A DNA stretch of 17,048 bases from JAKOQB01 sp036824465 (GTDB taxonomy: Bacteria > Pseudomonadota > Gammaproteobacteria > Burkholderiales > Burkholderiaceae_F). Location of the stretch: the NCBI GenBank assembly GCA_036824465.1, contig DAITAC010000086.1:1-17048 (forward strand), given 5' to 3'. Below, one piece after another: positions 7,123 to 14,655 of this stretch (positions are counted from its first letter, which is position 1; the number at the start of each line of letters is the position of its first letter). The notes below the pieces were generated by a model, which saw only the letters and a program-made list of their open reading frames with translations, did no database searches and was not told where the DNA came from. The translations under genes were made by a program, and so were the position numbers.

Positions 7123-7611
7123 AGTGCAGCCGGCCATCACGGCCGGACGAACAAACGGTGTCGAAGCATCGATCCATGTGTAACTATCACCGTGCCAGCA
7201 GCAGCTGTGTCGCAGGAAGGCGACACGAACCCATCTCTTTCTCCACAATGGACCTGCAGACACGTGTTCTCGACGTTACGATCGCCGCGATCGAAAAGTG
7301 GCGATGCCGCGCGAGTGAGAGAACGCGAGACTTGGCCTCATAGGTGTCGCCAGAGAAGCCGGCGCTACGCAATACCGCGAAATGAGGAAGGCCTCTTCTT
7401 TCGAGCGGGCAAGCATCGACTGTTTGCTTTTTGTCAAGATGAACGCACTGGTTGGCGATCACGCTTGCGTTAATGATTTTGGGCGGTCTGATGACAATTT
7501 GCTCGTGGTGTATTTGTGTTTGCTCCGCGCTTCGTCAAGGCGCTGAGAGAGCTTTTTGGGCGAAGTTAGCGTGATTCAAGTGGTGTATCGGTTCTGGACT
7601 TGGAGGAGCAT
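7123..7611. other. Long intergenic region upstream of decaheme gene 1, no convincing gene
   Basis: About 490 bp. It holds several inverted repeats: CCGGCC/GGCCGG at 7130-7146; GTGTCGC/GCGACAC at 7207-7226; and CCTCAT (7336-7341) pairing with ATGAGG (7382-7387). GGCGACAC at 7219-7226 can also pair with GTGTCGCC at 7344-7351, so two folds compete. A weaker FNR-like site, TTGCT-TTTT-GTCAA, lies at 7424-7437 (8 of 10 matches). From about 7420 the DNA is AT-richer, as promoters often are. The open frames here (7187-7462 minus, 7192-7473 plus) lack a recognisable domain and I do not annotate them. I checked for a c-di-GMP-I riboswitch core and did not find it. Confidence 0.5.
7602..7608 (+). promoter_or_regulatory. 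Ribosome binding site fixing the start of decaheme gene 1
   Basis: GGAGGAG lies three bases before ATG at 7612. An in-frame TTG at 7600 would place this site inside the coding sequence, so ATG 7612 is preferred and gives a clean lipoprotein signal. Confidence 0.85.
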
Positions 7612-10407
7612 ATGAATATCTCGTTAGTTCGATTGGCTGCGGCCGCGATCTGCGGTCTTGCCCTCGCGGGCTGTGGAGGAGGCGATGATGGAGCGCCTGG
7701 CCCGGCCGGCCCGGCCGGCCCGGCCGGTCCTGCTGGCCCTCCAGGGCCGAACGCGGTCGTTCTGACGGCGGCCACTTCGCCGGACACGTTCGCGGCGCTG
7801 AAGTTAACGGCCAAGGTCACTTCGGTCTCGATCGCGAGCGCGCCGGTCGTGAATTTCTCGCTGGCTGATCCCGAGGGCAAACCGGTCATCGGCTTCGGCA
7901 GCAAGTCGAAGTCCTCGACCGCGACCGTGGCCAGCTATCCGAACCTCGCCTTCTCGCTCGCCAAACTGGTGCCGGGGGCGAATGGCAGCCCGAGCAAGTG
8001 GGTCAGCTACATCGTGACCACGGTTCCGACGACGACGGCAGCCGCCGCGCCGACGCGGCCCAGCACGGATAGCACCGGTACGCTGGTCGACAACGGCGAC
8101 GGCACCTACAAGTACACCTTCTATCGTGACGTCGCCAAAATCAAGGCCGACGTTGCCGCGATGACGGTGACTGCGCCCAACAACAAGGATGATCTGGGCG
8201 ACCTGACCTACGATGCCAGCCTGACCCATCGCCTGACGATCCAGATTTCGGGCAACGCGCCGGGAACCGGGACCAACACGCCGGACGGCGTGCAGGTGAC
8301 CGCCGGCGTTCCGATGAAGAACGCGGTCGACGTGATCTACGACTTCATCCCGGCCACCGGCAAGCCCGTGGCGGCCACGGATGCAAGCCGCAATGTCGTC
8401 GCCAATGAAAACTGCAATTCCTGCCACAGCACATTGGGTGGCATTCCCGGCGATAGCCCCGAGAGTTCCGGCGCCGGTTTCCACGGCGGCAGCCGCAACA
8501 ATGTCCAGTACTGCGTCGTTTGCCACACCGATCAGCGCAAGTACGGCCGGACGGAAGCTACGATCAACACCGCCACCAACACGTTTACGAGCCAAACATA
8601 CCTCGTCGACGGTCGTGCGGCCGGTAACCTGCCCAACCTCATCCACAAGACGCATCTGGGTGGAATCCTGGCGAAGAAGAACTACAACTACGCAGACGTC
8701 AGGTTCAACGAAGTCGGCTATCCGCAGGACATTCGCAACTGCACCAAGTGCCACGACGGAACGTCCGGAGCGTCAGGGTCCGTCAAGACCGCACAGGGCG
8801 ATAACTGGAAGAACGTGCCCAGCCGACTGGCCTGCGGCGCGTGCCATGACGGCATCAATTTCGCGACCGGCAAGGGGGTTACCCTGGCCGACGCGGCGAA
8901 GGGCCTGACCACGAGCGCAAACGGTCACGTCGGCGGCGCGCAGTCCGATGACTCGACCTGCGCCTTGTGCCACAAAGCGGCCAACATCGACGTCTATCAC
9001 ACGCCAGTCACGCCGCCGAACACGGGCAGCGCCCTACACGTGACGGGCGGCAATAGCAACACGAACGCTTCGTGGATTGCCTCGAATTCCTCGCGGCTGC
9101 CGGAAGGCGCGATCAAGGTTTCGTACGACATCAAGAGCGTGTCGCGCAATGCCAGCAAGCAGCCGGTGATGGTGTTCCGGATGCTGCAAAACGGTGCCCG
9201 CAAGGACTTCAACGTCTTCGCGACTGCAACCGTCAACCCGGCCAGCGGGCAGAAGGAGATCTGGGACAACTTCATGGGCTCGCCGAGCGTGTACTTCACG
9301 TTCGCGGTCCCGCAGGACGGCGTCACCAAGCCGGCGGACTTCAACGCGAAAGCCTATGGTTGGCTGAGGGATCTGTGGGCAGGCACCACAGTTGCGGTCG
9401 GTACCGAGCGGAACGGGGGGACGCTGACGGGTCCGGACGCGGATGGTTACTACACCGCCACGGTGAACGCCATCGTTCCCGACAACGCGGTAATGCTGAC
9501 CGGTGGCCTTGGCTATACGTACAGCGTGGCTAGCACGTTGCCACTCACCCAGACCAACCTGGCGGGCTATCCGGTACCGGATGGATCGGGGCTGGTGAAT
9601 ACGAGCGCAGCCTTCAAGACGGGCGGCTTGATCGTCATCGCGCCGAACGCGCAGAAGGTCGCGACCGGCTATACCGGCCGACGCGCGATCGTCGAGGATG
9701 CGCGCTGCAACGCGTGCCACCAGGAACTGGGCACGTTCACGGAAGACGCCTTCCATGCCGGGCAGCGTAACGACGGCACGACGTGCTCATGGTGCCACCG
9801 TCCGAATCAGACGAGCGGCGGCTGGTCGGCAGACTCCACCCACTTCGTGCACGCGATCCACGCGGGCGCCAAGCGGAGCGTGCCGTTTACCTGGGACGCC
9901 ACCTCTGCGACGGAGGGGTTCTTTGACATCAAATATCCTGGAGTTCTGGCCCGTTGCGAAGAGTGCCACTTGCCCGGCACGCAGTACTTCGGTACGACGG
10001 CGCAGGCCAATGCCGTAGGTTTGGGCACGAATACCGAAACCGTGCTCGACAACGAGGTGGACAAACGCCTGTTCAGGACGGTGGCGACCGGGACACTCGC
10101 AAGTAGCGCTGCCAACGCCTTCACGTTCTCGCCGTACATCACCAAGGACCTCGCCTATGGGTCGGGCTTCACCTTCAACGCGGGTACGGGTGTCACGACA
10201 CCGGCAGCGGGTACGACGCTGGTGCTGTCGCCGACGGCGACCGTGTGCTCGGCCTGCCACGACTCGAGCCTCGCGCGGAGCCACATGACGGTGAACGGCG
10301 GCCAGCTGTACACGCCGCGCAGCACAATCGGCAGCACGACCGAGCAGTGTTTCGTCTGCCACGCCGACGGCAAACTGGCGAGCATCAAGGAGGTCCATGC
10401 CAGGTAG
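7612..10407 (+). CDS. Decaheme outer-membrane lipoprotein cytochrome, OmcA/MtrC family (decaheme 1)
   Basis: A probable cell-surface electron conduit of 931 residues. The signal ends in lipobox LAGC with Cys21 as lipid anchor. Seven collagen-like Gly-X-Y triplets follow at 27-47. Ten CXXCH heme motifs fall in two groups of five: residues about 268-454 (CNSCH, CVVCH, CTKCH, CGACH, CALCH) and 699-917 (CNACH, CSWCH, CEECH, CSACH, CFVCH). Beta-rich regions precede each group, giving the four-domain plan of MtrC/OmcA. No Cys occurs between the two heme groups, so the redox disulfide known from MtrC relatives is absent. First in the order, as omcA is in Shewanella, it is followed by a strong terminator. 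It may be the terminal reductase or a partner of decaheme 2. I give no symbol because OmcA and MtrC types cannot be told apart safely here. Confidence 0.95.
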   Translation: MNISLVRLAAAAICGLALAGCGGGDDGAPGPAGPAGPAGPAGPPGPNAVVLTAATSPDTFAALKLTAKVTSVSIASAPVVNFSLADPEGKPVIGFGSKSKSSTATVASYPNLAFSLAKLVPGANGSPSKWVSYIVTTVPTTTAAAAPTRPSTDSTGTLVDNGDGTYKYTFYRDVAKIKADVAAMTVTAPNNKDDLGDLTYDASLTHRLTIQISGNAPGTGTNTPDGVQVTAGVPMKNAVDVIYDFIPATGKPVAATDASRNVVANENCNSCHSTLGGIPGDSPESSGAGFHGGSRNNVQYCVVCHTDQRKYGRTEATINTATNTFTSQTYLVDGRAAGNLPNLIHKTHLGGILAKKNYNYADVRFNEVGYPQDIRNCTKCHDGTSGASGSVKTAQGDNWKNVPSRLACGACHDGINFATGKGVTLADAAKGLTTSANGHVGGAQSDDSTCALCHKAANIDVYHTPVTPPNTGSALHVTGGNSNTNASWIASNSSRLPEGAIKVSYDIKSVSRNASKQPVMVFRMLQNGARKDFNVFATATVNPASGQKEIWDNFMGSPSVYFTFAVPQDGVTKPADFNAKAYGWLRDLWAGTTVAVGTERNGGTLTGPDADGYYTATVNAIVPDNAVMLTGGLGYTYSVASTLPLTQTNLAGYPVPDGSGLVNTSAAFKTGGLIVIAPNAQKVATGYTGRRAIVEDARCNACHQELGTFTEDAFHAGQRNDGTTCSWCHRPNQTSGGWSADSTHFVHAIHAGAKRSVPFTWDATSATEGFFDIKYPGVLARCEECHLPGTQYFGTTAQANAVGLGTNTETVLDNEVDKRLFRTVATGTLASSAANAFTFSPYITKDLAYGSGFTFNAGTGVTTPAAGTTLVLSPTATVCSACHDSSLARSHMTVNGGQLYTPRSTIGSTTEQCFVCHADGKLASIKEVHAR
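7690..7752 (+). repeat. Collagen-like Gly-X-Y coding repeat
   Basis: Seven triplets: GAP, four GPA, GPP, GPN. At DNA level GGCCCGGCC occurs three times without change (7699-7725). It lies six residues after the lipid-anchored Cys of decaheme 1, where it could form an extended tether. Confidence 0.9.
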
Positions 10408-10443
10408 TTTGAAAAGCCGACTCCTGCAGTAAGCGGCAGTACT

Positions 10444-10460
10444 GGAGCGCGGTGCGCTCC
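10444..10460 (+). other. Perfect hairpin before the terminator
   Basis: GGAGCGC, loop GGT, GCGCTCC. A 7-bp perfect stem without a T run, 36 bases after the decaheme 1 stop and 15 bases ahead of the intrinsic terminator. It might protect the 3' end of the transcript. Confidence 0.6.
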
Positions 10461-10475
10461 GGTCGCCGCGACAAC

Positions 10476-10513
10476 CAACCCGGGAGCCTCAACGCTTCCG
10501 GGTTGCTTTTTTT
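10476..10513 (+). terminator. Intrinsic terminator after decaheme gene 1
   Basis: CAACCCGGGAGC (10476-10487), six-base loop, GCTTCCGGGTTG (10494-10505), one C, then seven T. A 12-bp stem with one G-U pair. It should stop most transcripts before the helix-hairpin-helix gene. Confidence 0.93.
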
Positions 10514-10580
10514 GGGTTGTTCATGGAGCATCAGCCCATCGTTTCGATGGCGTGGGACGCGCTCCGTGCGAAGGTTCGAG

Positions 10581-10967
10581 ATGACGAAGCAGACACACGC
10601 GTCGGCGCAGAGCCGCGTGATCGGCGCCGCGCTGTTTGCGCTGGCCGTGATCGCGTGCGCGAGCGCGTCGATCGCCGCGGAAAGCAAGGCGACAGCGCAG
10701 CGACCGGCGGATCACCCGCCGGCCGCCGCGAAGAAGGCCGCTCCCGCGACTCTGGCCAAACTGCTCGACATCAACAGCGCCAGCCGCGAACAACTGAAGA
10801 CACTGCCGGGCATCGGCGATGCCGAGGCCGCCAAGATCATTGCGGGGCGTCCCTACCTGAGCAAGGCCGATCTCGCCACCAACAATGTGCTTCCGACCGG
10901 CGTCTATATCTCCCTGAAGAAGCTGATCGTCGCGAAGCCGACCGGCAAACCCGTTCCCAAGAAGTGA
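10581..10967 (+). CDS. Exported helix-hairpin-helix (ComEA-like) protein
   Basis: A 128-residue protein with an N-terminal export signal (about 11-33, VIGAALFALAVIACASASIA), a basic and Pro/Ala-rich linker (34-58), and one helix-hairpin-helix domain (61-119). The domain reads LLDINSASREQLKTLPGIGD, then AAKIIAGRPYLSKADLA, with hairpin PGIGD at 76-80. Signal cleavage may be by peptidase I after Ala33, or the VIAC at 23-26 may act as a lipobox. The ATG at 10581 has GAAGG six bases upstream; longer readings upstream overlap the terminator region. HhH domains bind DNA without sequence preference, and ComEA carries incoming DNA in the periplasm. Here the gene lies 17 bases before decaheme 2, so they are very probably co-transcribed. 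Its role in electron transfer is unknown. Confidence 0.88.
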   Translation: MTKQTHASAQSRVIGAALFALAVIACASASIAAESKATAQRPADHPPAAAKKAAPATLAKLLDINSASREQLKTLPGIGDAEAAKIIAGRPYLSKADLATNNVLPTGVYISLKKLIVAKPTGKPVPKK

Positions 10968-10984
10968 CGAAGCAGGAGTAACGA

Positions 10985-13426
10985 ATGAAGTGCTCGAAGA
11001 TCTTGTGGGGGTCAACGGCCCTGGTACTCGCAACGCTGGCCGGCTGCGGCGACAATGGGTCGTCGACTTCGCCACCGCCAACGACGTCGGTCGGGCAGGC
11101 GATCGTCGCTGCCGCGGCGATCGCGTCGAACGACACGTCGACCAATTCCTCGTCGGCCTTTAAGGTCCTTCAGGACGCCGGCGTGCCGGCGGTGACCGTC
11201 AACAGCCCGCCCAAGGTGAACTTCACCGTCTTTTCCGACGGCGCGGTCAAGACGGGCCTGACCAATACGAACGTGCGTTTCGCCGTTGCGAAGCTGGTCC
11301 CGGGTACCAATGGTGAGATCGATAAGTGGACCAGCTACATCTATCGCACCGAGTCAACTGCCACTGCTCCCAATAACGTGGGCTCCGGCCCGAACGGCAC
11401 GCCCGCGCTGGGGAGCGCCAAGCAGGCCACCACCGACGCCAATACCGCCGCCAGCCTCGTCTACAACGCGGACGGCTACTACACCTACACGTTCACCACG
11501 GATATCAAGGATCCGACCAAGACCAATGGCGTGACTTTCGAGCCCAATCGAACGCATCGCATTGCCATTCAGTTGAGTTACACGAATGCGGCGGGTGAGA
11601 CCGTGCTAGTCAATCCCTATTTCGACATTACCTTCGATGCCAACGGTAATTCCGTGCCGGTCACCGATCCGACCAAGACCCGCGTGATGGCCGACGTGGG
11701 TTCCTGCAACAGCTGCCACGACAAGCTGGCGCTGCATGGCGGTGGACGGGTGGACGTGCAGTTCTGCGTGATGTGCCACAACCCCGGCACGACGGACGCC
11801 AACAGCGGCAACGTGCTCACGATGCAGACCATGGTCCACAAGATTCACGCCGGCAAGTTGCTCGCCAGCGCGACCGGTGGCGAGGACTACACGATCTGGG
11901 GTTTCGGGAGCAGCAAGCACGATTATGCCGATGTGGGCTTCCCACAGGACTTGCGCAACTGCACTAAGTGCCACTCGGGCGCCAATCCGAAGACGCCACA
12001 AGGGGACAACTGGAAGTCGCGGCCGAGCAAGGAGTCCTGCCTGACCTGCCACGCCAACAATCCCGGATCCGATTTCTATGTCCGGCACGCGCTCTTCACC
12101 GGCGTGGCCGATCCGCGGACGCTGCCTAACAGCGGGTGCGTCGATTGCCACAGACCTGGCACCGCACTGGCGCCGGAGCGAGTGCACTGGAACCAGAACG
12201 AGGAGAACGCCACCAAGTACAAGATGAACATCGAGAGCGCGACCTACGATGCCTCCACCCGCAAGGTGACAGTGAAGTACTTCCTCTCCGATCCAACCAA
12301 CAAGGACGCGGCCTATAACCTCGTGACGCCGGACTGCACCGGGTCCGGTGCCAGCCTGACGTGCGCCAACACGACCAAGTTCGGCAACCTGCGCTTCTAT
12401 CTTGCCTACCAGAACCTGGTTGGCCAGTCGACTACGGTCACCGAATTCACCGCGTACAACAACGGCGGCAGCAGTGCCAATGCGTATGCGTACAAGGGCA
12501 CCAATGACGGAGCCAATCATTACGCGGTGCAGATCGACGTCCCCGCCGATACCGCGACTGCCGTTGCGGCAGGAACGGCTCGCGTCGTCAGCATCGGTCA
12601 GATCAAGGAGCACAAACTGGAGGTCAAGTCGGCGGCGGATCCGCGACCGGAGGTCGTGCCGACCGTGCTGATCAACACGGTCGTGCAACACACGTACCAG
12701 GAACTTGCGCTCACCGGTGCGCTGAACCCGCGCCGGCAGATCGTCTCCAATGAGAAGTGCAATGCCTGCCATGGCGCGCTGGGGACCACGTCGGGCTCCA
12801 ATACGCTGGCCGAGGCCTTCCACAGCGGTGCGCGCAACACCGTCGAGGCCTGCGTTGTGTGCCACGACGCCAATCGGATGTCGTCGACGAAGATGACGAA
12901 TGGCCTGGACCTGAACGAGTCGTACCAGTTCAAGCGCATGATCCACGGCATCCACGGCAACTCGAAGCGGTTCTATCCGTTCACGCACGGCAATACGGTG
13001 GTCGGGGCCTTCTGTAACCCCGCCAACACCAGTGCGGCCGCAGCGGCGGCGTGCAACCCCAACCTGAAACTGGCTGCCGACGTTCTGAACTACGGTGCCG
13101 AAGTTGCTTACCCGGGAGTCGGGCTCAACTGCAATGCCTGCCACGTGAACAATTCCTACAAGGTCGACCAGGGACCAATGGGTGCCGTGATCTCCAAACC
13201 GGTTGGGGTGACCGACCCGCTGCTCTGGAATGTGATCTCGCCGAAAGCGGCGAGCTGCACCGCCTGCCATGATTCGAGCATAGCGATCGGACACGTGACC
13301 AGCTTCGGCTTTGCATCGTTCGGCAACCGGACGCAGACCCAGTCGCTGCAGACCCAGGAGATCTGTGCGGACTGCCACGCGTCCGGTTTGTTCAAGGGTG
13401 TGGACATCGTCCACGGCCTGAGGTAG
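10985..13426 (+). CDS. Decaheme outer-membrane lipoprotein cytochrome, OmcA/MtrC family (decaheme 2, MtrC-like)
   Basis: The second probable surface cytochrome, 813 residues. Lipobox LAGC puts the lipid on Cys21. Ten CXXCH motifs occur as 241-389 (CNSCH, CVMCH, CTKCH, CLTCH, CVDCH) and 592-798 (CNACH, CVVCH, CNACH, CTACH, CADCH), with beta-rich domains before each group. Between the groups lies Cys451-X8-Cys460, the same spacing and domain as the disulfide known in MtrC-type proteins, which has been linked to flavin binding. A further Cys pair lies in the stretch FCNPANTSAAAAAACNP. The start has AGGAG eight bases upstream. It resembles decaheme 1 in domain order and in its early KLVPGTNG stretch, so the two are diverged paralogues. 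Its place directly before mtrA fits the role of MtrC, the barrel-bound surface partner. Confidence 0.95.
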   Translation: MKCSKILWGSTALVLATLAGCGDNGSSTSPPPTTSVGQAIVAAAAIASNDTSTNSSSAFKVLQDAGVPAVTVNSPPKVNFTVFSDGAVKTGLTNTNVRFAVAKLVPGTNGEIDKWTSYIYRTESTATAPNNVGSGPNGTPALGSAKQATTDANTAASLVYNADGYYTYTFTTDIKDPTKTNGVTFEPNRTHRIAIQLSYTNAAGETVLVNPYFDITFDANGNSVPVTDPTKTRVMADVGSCNSCHDKLALHGGGRVDVQFCVMCHNPGTTDANSGNVLTMQTMVHKIHAGKLLASATGGEDYTIWGFGSSKHDYADVGFPQDLRNCTKCHSGANPKTPQGDNWKSRPSKESCLTCHANNPGSDFYVRHALFTGVADPRTLPNSGCVDCHRPGTALAPERVHWNQNEENATKYKMNIESATYDASTRKVTVKYFLSDPTNKDAAYNLVTPDCTGSGASLTCANTTKFGNLRFYLAYQNLVGQSTTVTEFTAYNNGGSSANAYAYKGTNDGANHYAVQIDVPADTATAVAAGTARVVSIGQIKEHKLEVKSAADPRPEVVPTVLINTVVQHTYQELALTGALNPRRQIVSNEKCNACHGALGTTSGSNTLAEAFHSGARNTVEACVVCHDANRMSSTKMTNGLDLNESYQFKRMIHGIHGNSKRFYPFTHGNTVVGAFCNPANTSAAAAAACNPNLKLAADVLNYGAEVAYPGVGLNCNACHVNNSYKVDQGPMGAVISKPVGVTDPLLWNVISPKAASCTACHDSSIAIGHVTSFGFASFGNRTQTQSLQTQEICADCHASGLFKGVDIVHGLR

Positions 13427-13446
13427 TCGCGACAACGGCAGCATGA

Positions 13447-13483
13447 ATGGGGGCCATCGTTAGCGGCCCTCCCATATTTCTTT
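13447..13483 (+). terminator. Possible terminator after decaheme gene 2
   Basis: ATGGGGGCC (13447-13455) can pair with GGCCCTCCCAT (13465-13475) with a small bulge, followed by a weak T-rich stretch. The stem is good and the tail poor, so readthrough into mtrA is likely. Confidence 0.55.
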
Positions 13484-13683
13484 CCGGAGGGTTGGATCTG
13501 CACGGCGGTGGCGAGAGTTGTCTCATCTCAACCACCATGGATTGCGAAAGGCGGAAGCCCCGTTTCTTGGTTGACTGCTTTAACGAGCTCATTCAAAGTC
13601 AGAACGATGATTGCTATTAGCAGGACATCCTAGGCGCGGTGAGTGATATGGCGCTGTTGAGGTTTGCTTCTGGGGGGATTCGA
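13484..13683. other. Intergenic region upstream of mtrA
   Basis: About 200 bp without a gene of its own. A loose promoter-like pair is visible, TTCAAA followed after 17 bases by TATTAG with TGC before it, near 13585-13620, about 65 bases before the mtrA start. The match is 4 of 6 at each box, so it is only a hint. Confidence 0.3.
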
Positions 13684-14640
13684 ATGCGAATCAAAAGTGC
13701 GCTGGCTGTGCTCGGCGTTGGCCTGTTCGGGCTGCTGGGAACTGCCTGGGCGTCGGTCGATGCCGATGCATCGGCAAAATGCCTGACGTGCCACGAAGCG
13801 CAAATGGAGAGCATGAACAAGACCGCGCACGCGGTCGCTGCCGATGCACAAACGCCGACGTGCGTTTCTTGCCATGGCGCGAGCGAGAAGCACGCCAGCA
13901 ATCCGACCGAAGTTGAGCCGACGCGGGAGTTCCATGGCAAATCCGCGCCATCGGCGGGCGACGCCAGCGGTGTCTGCCTCGCGTGTCATCAGAAGGATTC
14001 AAGGCGAGCGCTCTGGGCTGGCAGCGCACATCCCGCTGCGGATGTCGCCTGCAACAACTGCCACAAGATCCATGTCAACCAGGACAAGTTGCTGAGCAAG
14101 CGCACGCAACCGGAGGTGTGCTTCGCGTGCCACAAGGAGCAGCGCACGCTGATGAGCCGGCCGTCGCGCCATCCGCTCGCGGAAGGAAAGATGACCTGCT
14201 CGGATTGCCACAACGTGCATGGATCGACGGGTGCGAAACTCGTGAAGCGCGACAGCACCAACGACACCTGCTACACATGTCACGCCGAGAAGCGGGGCCC
14301 GTTCGTCCATAACCACGAACCAGTGCAGGAAGACTGCGCGACCTGCCACAATCCGCATGGCAGCACGATCTCGGGGATGCTCAAGGCGCGGCCGCCAATT
14401 CTTTGCCAGCAGTGCCACACCCCGCACGTGGCCGGAGGCGTCGGCGCCCTTGGCGGACAGCCGGGCGTGTTCCCTCCGGCGGTGCCAGGTCAGGCCACAT
14501 CGGAGATCAACGTGATCTCGAACGGCAAGAATGTCGTGAACATCTGGCAGGGCCGCAGTTGCCTGAACTGTCATACGCAGGTTCATGGCTCGAACAACCC
14601 GTCCACCACGAACCCAACGCCACAGCTGATGTTCCGCTGA
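13684..14640 (+). CDS. mtrA: Periplasmic decaheme cytochrome, MtrA/DmsE family
   Basis: This cytochrome plugs into the MtrB barrel and carries electrons across the outer membrane. The 318-residue product has a signal peptide (MRIKSALAVLGVGLFGLLGTAWA) and ten CXXCH motifs evenly spread over residues 33-297: CLTCH, CVSCH, CLACH, CNNCH, CFACH, CSDCH, CYTCH, CATCH, CQQCH, CLNCH. Family traits include CHNVHGSTG, CHNPHGS and CHTPHVAGG. Length is close to MtrA (about 330) and MtoA, not the longer PioA. I chose ATG 13684 over GTG 13639 because it has GGGGGG five bases upstream and gives a clean signal. The stop codon abuts the mtrB reading frame, so both are one unit. MtoA of iron oxidisers belongs to the same family, so electron direction is open. 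Confidence 0.94.
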   Translation: MRIKSALAVLGVGLFGLLGTAWASVDADASAKCLTCHEAQMESMNKTAHAVAADAQTPTCVSCHGASEKHASNPTEVEPTREFHGKSAPSAGDASGVCLACHQKDSRRALWAGSAHPAADVACNNCHKIHVNQDKLLSKRTQPEVCFACHKEQRTLMSRPSRHPLAEGKMTCSDCHNVHGSTGAKLVKRDSTNDTCYTCHAEKRGPFVHNHEPVQEDCATCHNPHGSTISGMLKARPPILCQQCHTPHVAGGVGALGGQPGVFPPAVPGQATSEINVISNGKNVVNIWQGRSCLNCHTQVHGSNNPSTTNPTPQLMFR

Positions 14641-14655
14641 ATGTTGGAGACAAGG

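Noticed and set aside
7187..7462. 91-codon minus-strand frame in the intergenic region, and an overlapping plus-strand frame 7192-7473
   Set aside because: Neither has a clear ribosome site or a recognisable family; both overlap hairpin structures. A remnant gene is possible but unsupported.
7450..7469. Sigma-54-like promoter TTGGCGATCACGCTTGC
   Set aside because: The GG and GC elements are one base too far apart and the -24 box is imperfect.
7537..7557. Attenuator-like hairpin followed by five T just before decaheme 1
   Set aside because: The stem is short and bulged and the T run is separated from it, so it is not convincing as a terminator.
7123..7611. c-di-GMP-I (GEMM) riboswitch upstream of decaheme 1
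   Set aside because: This class often precedes multiheme cytochrome genes in Geobacter, but its conserved core was not found here.
7804..8754. 316-codon minus-strand frame opposite decaheme 1
   Set aside because: Shadow of the decaheme frame; no start context or domain.
11606..13444. 612-codon open frame on the minus strand opposite decaheme 2
   Set aside because: It lies wholly opposite a gene with ten heme motifs and a ribosome site, shows no recognisable domain, and long antisense frames are common in GC-rich DNA.
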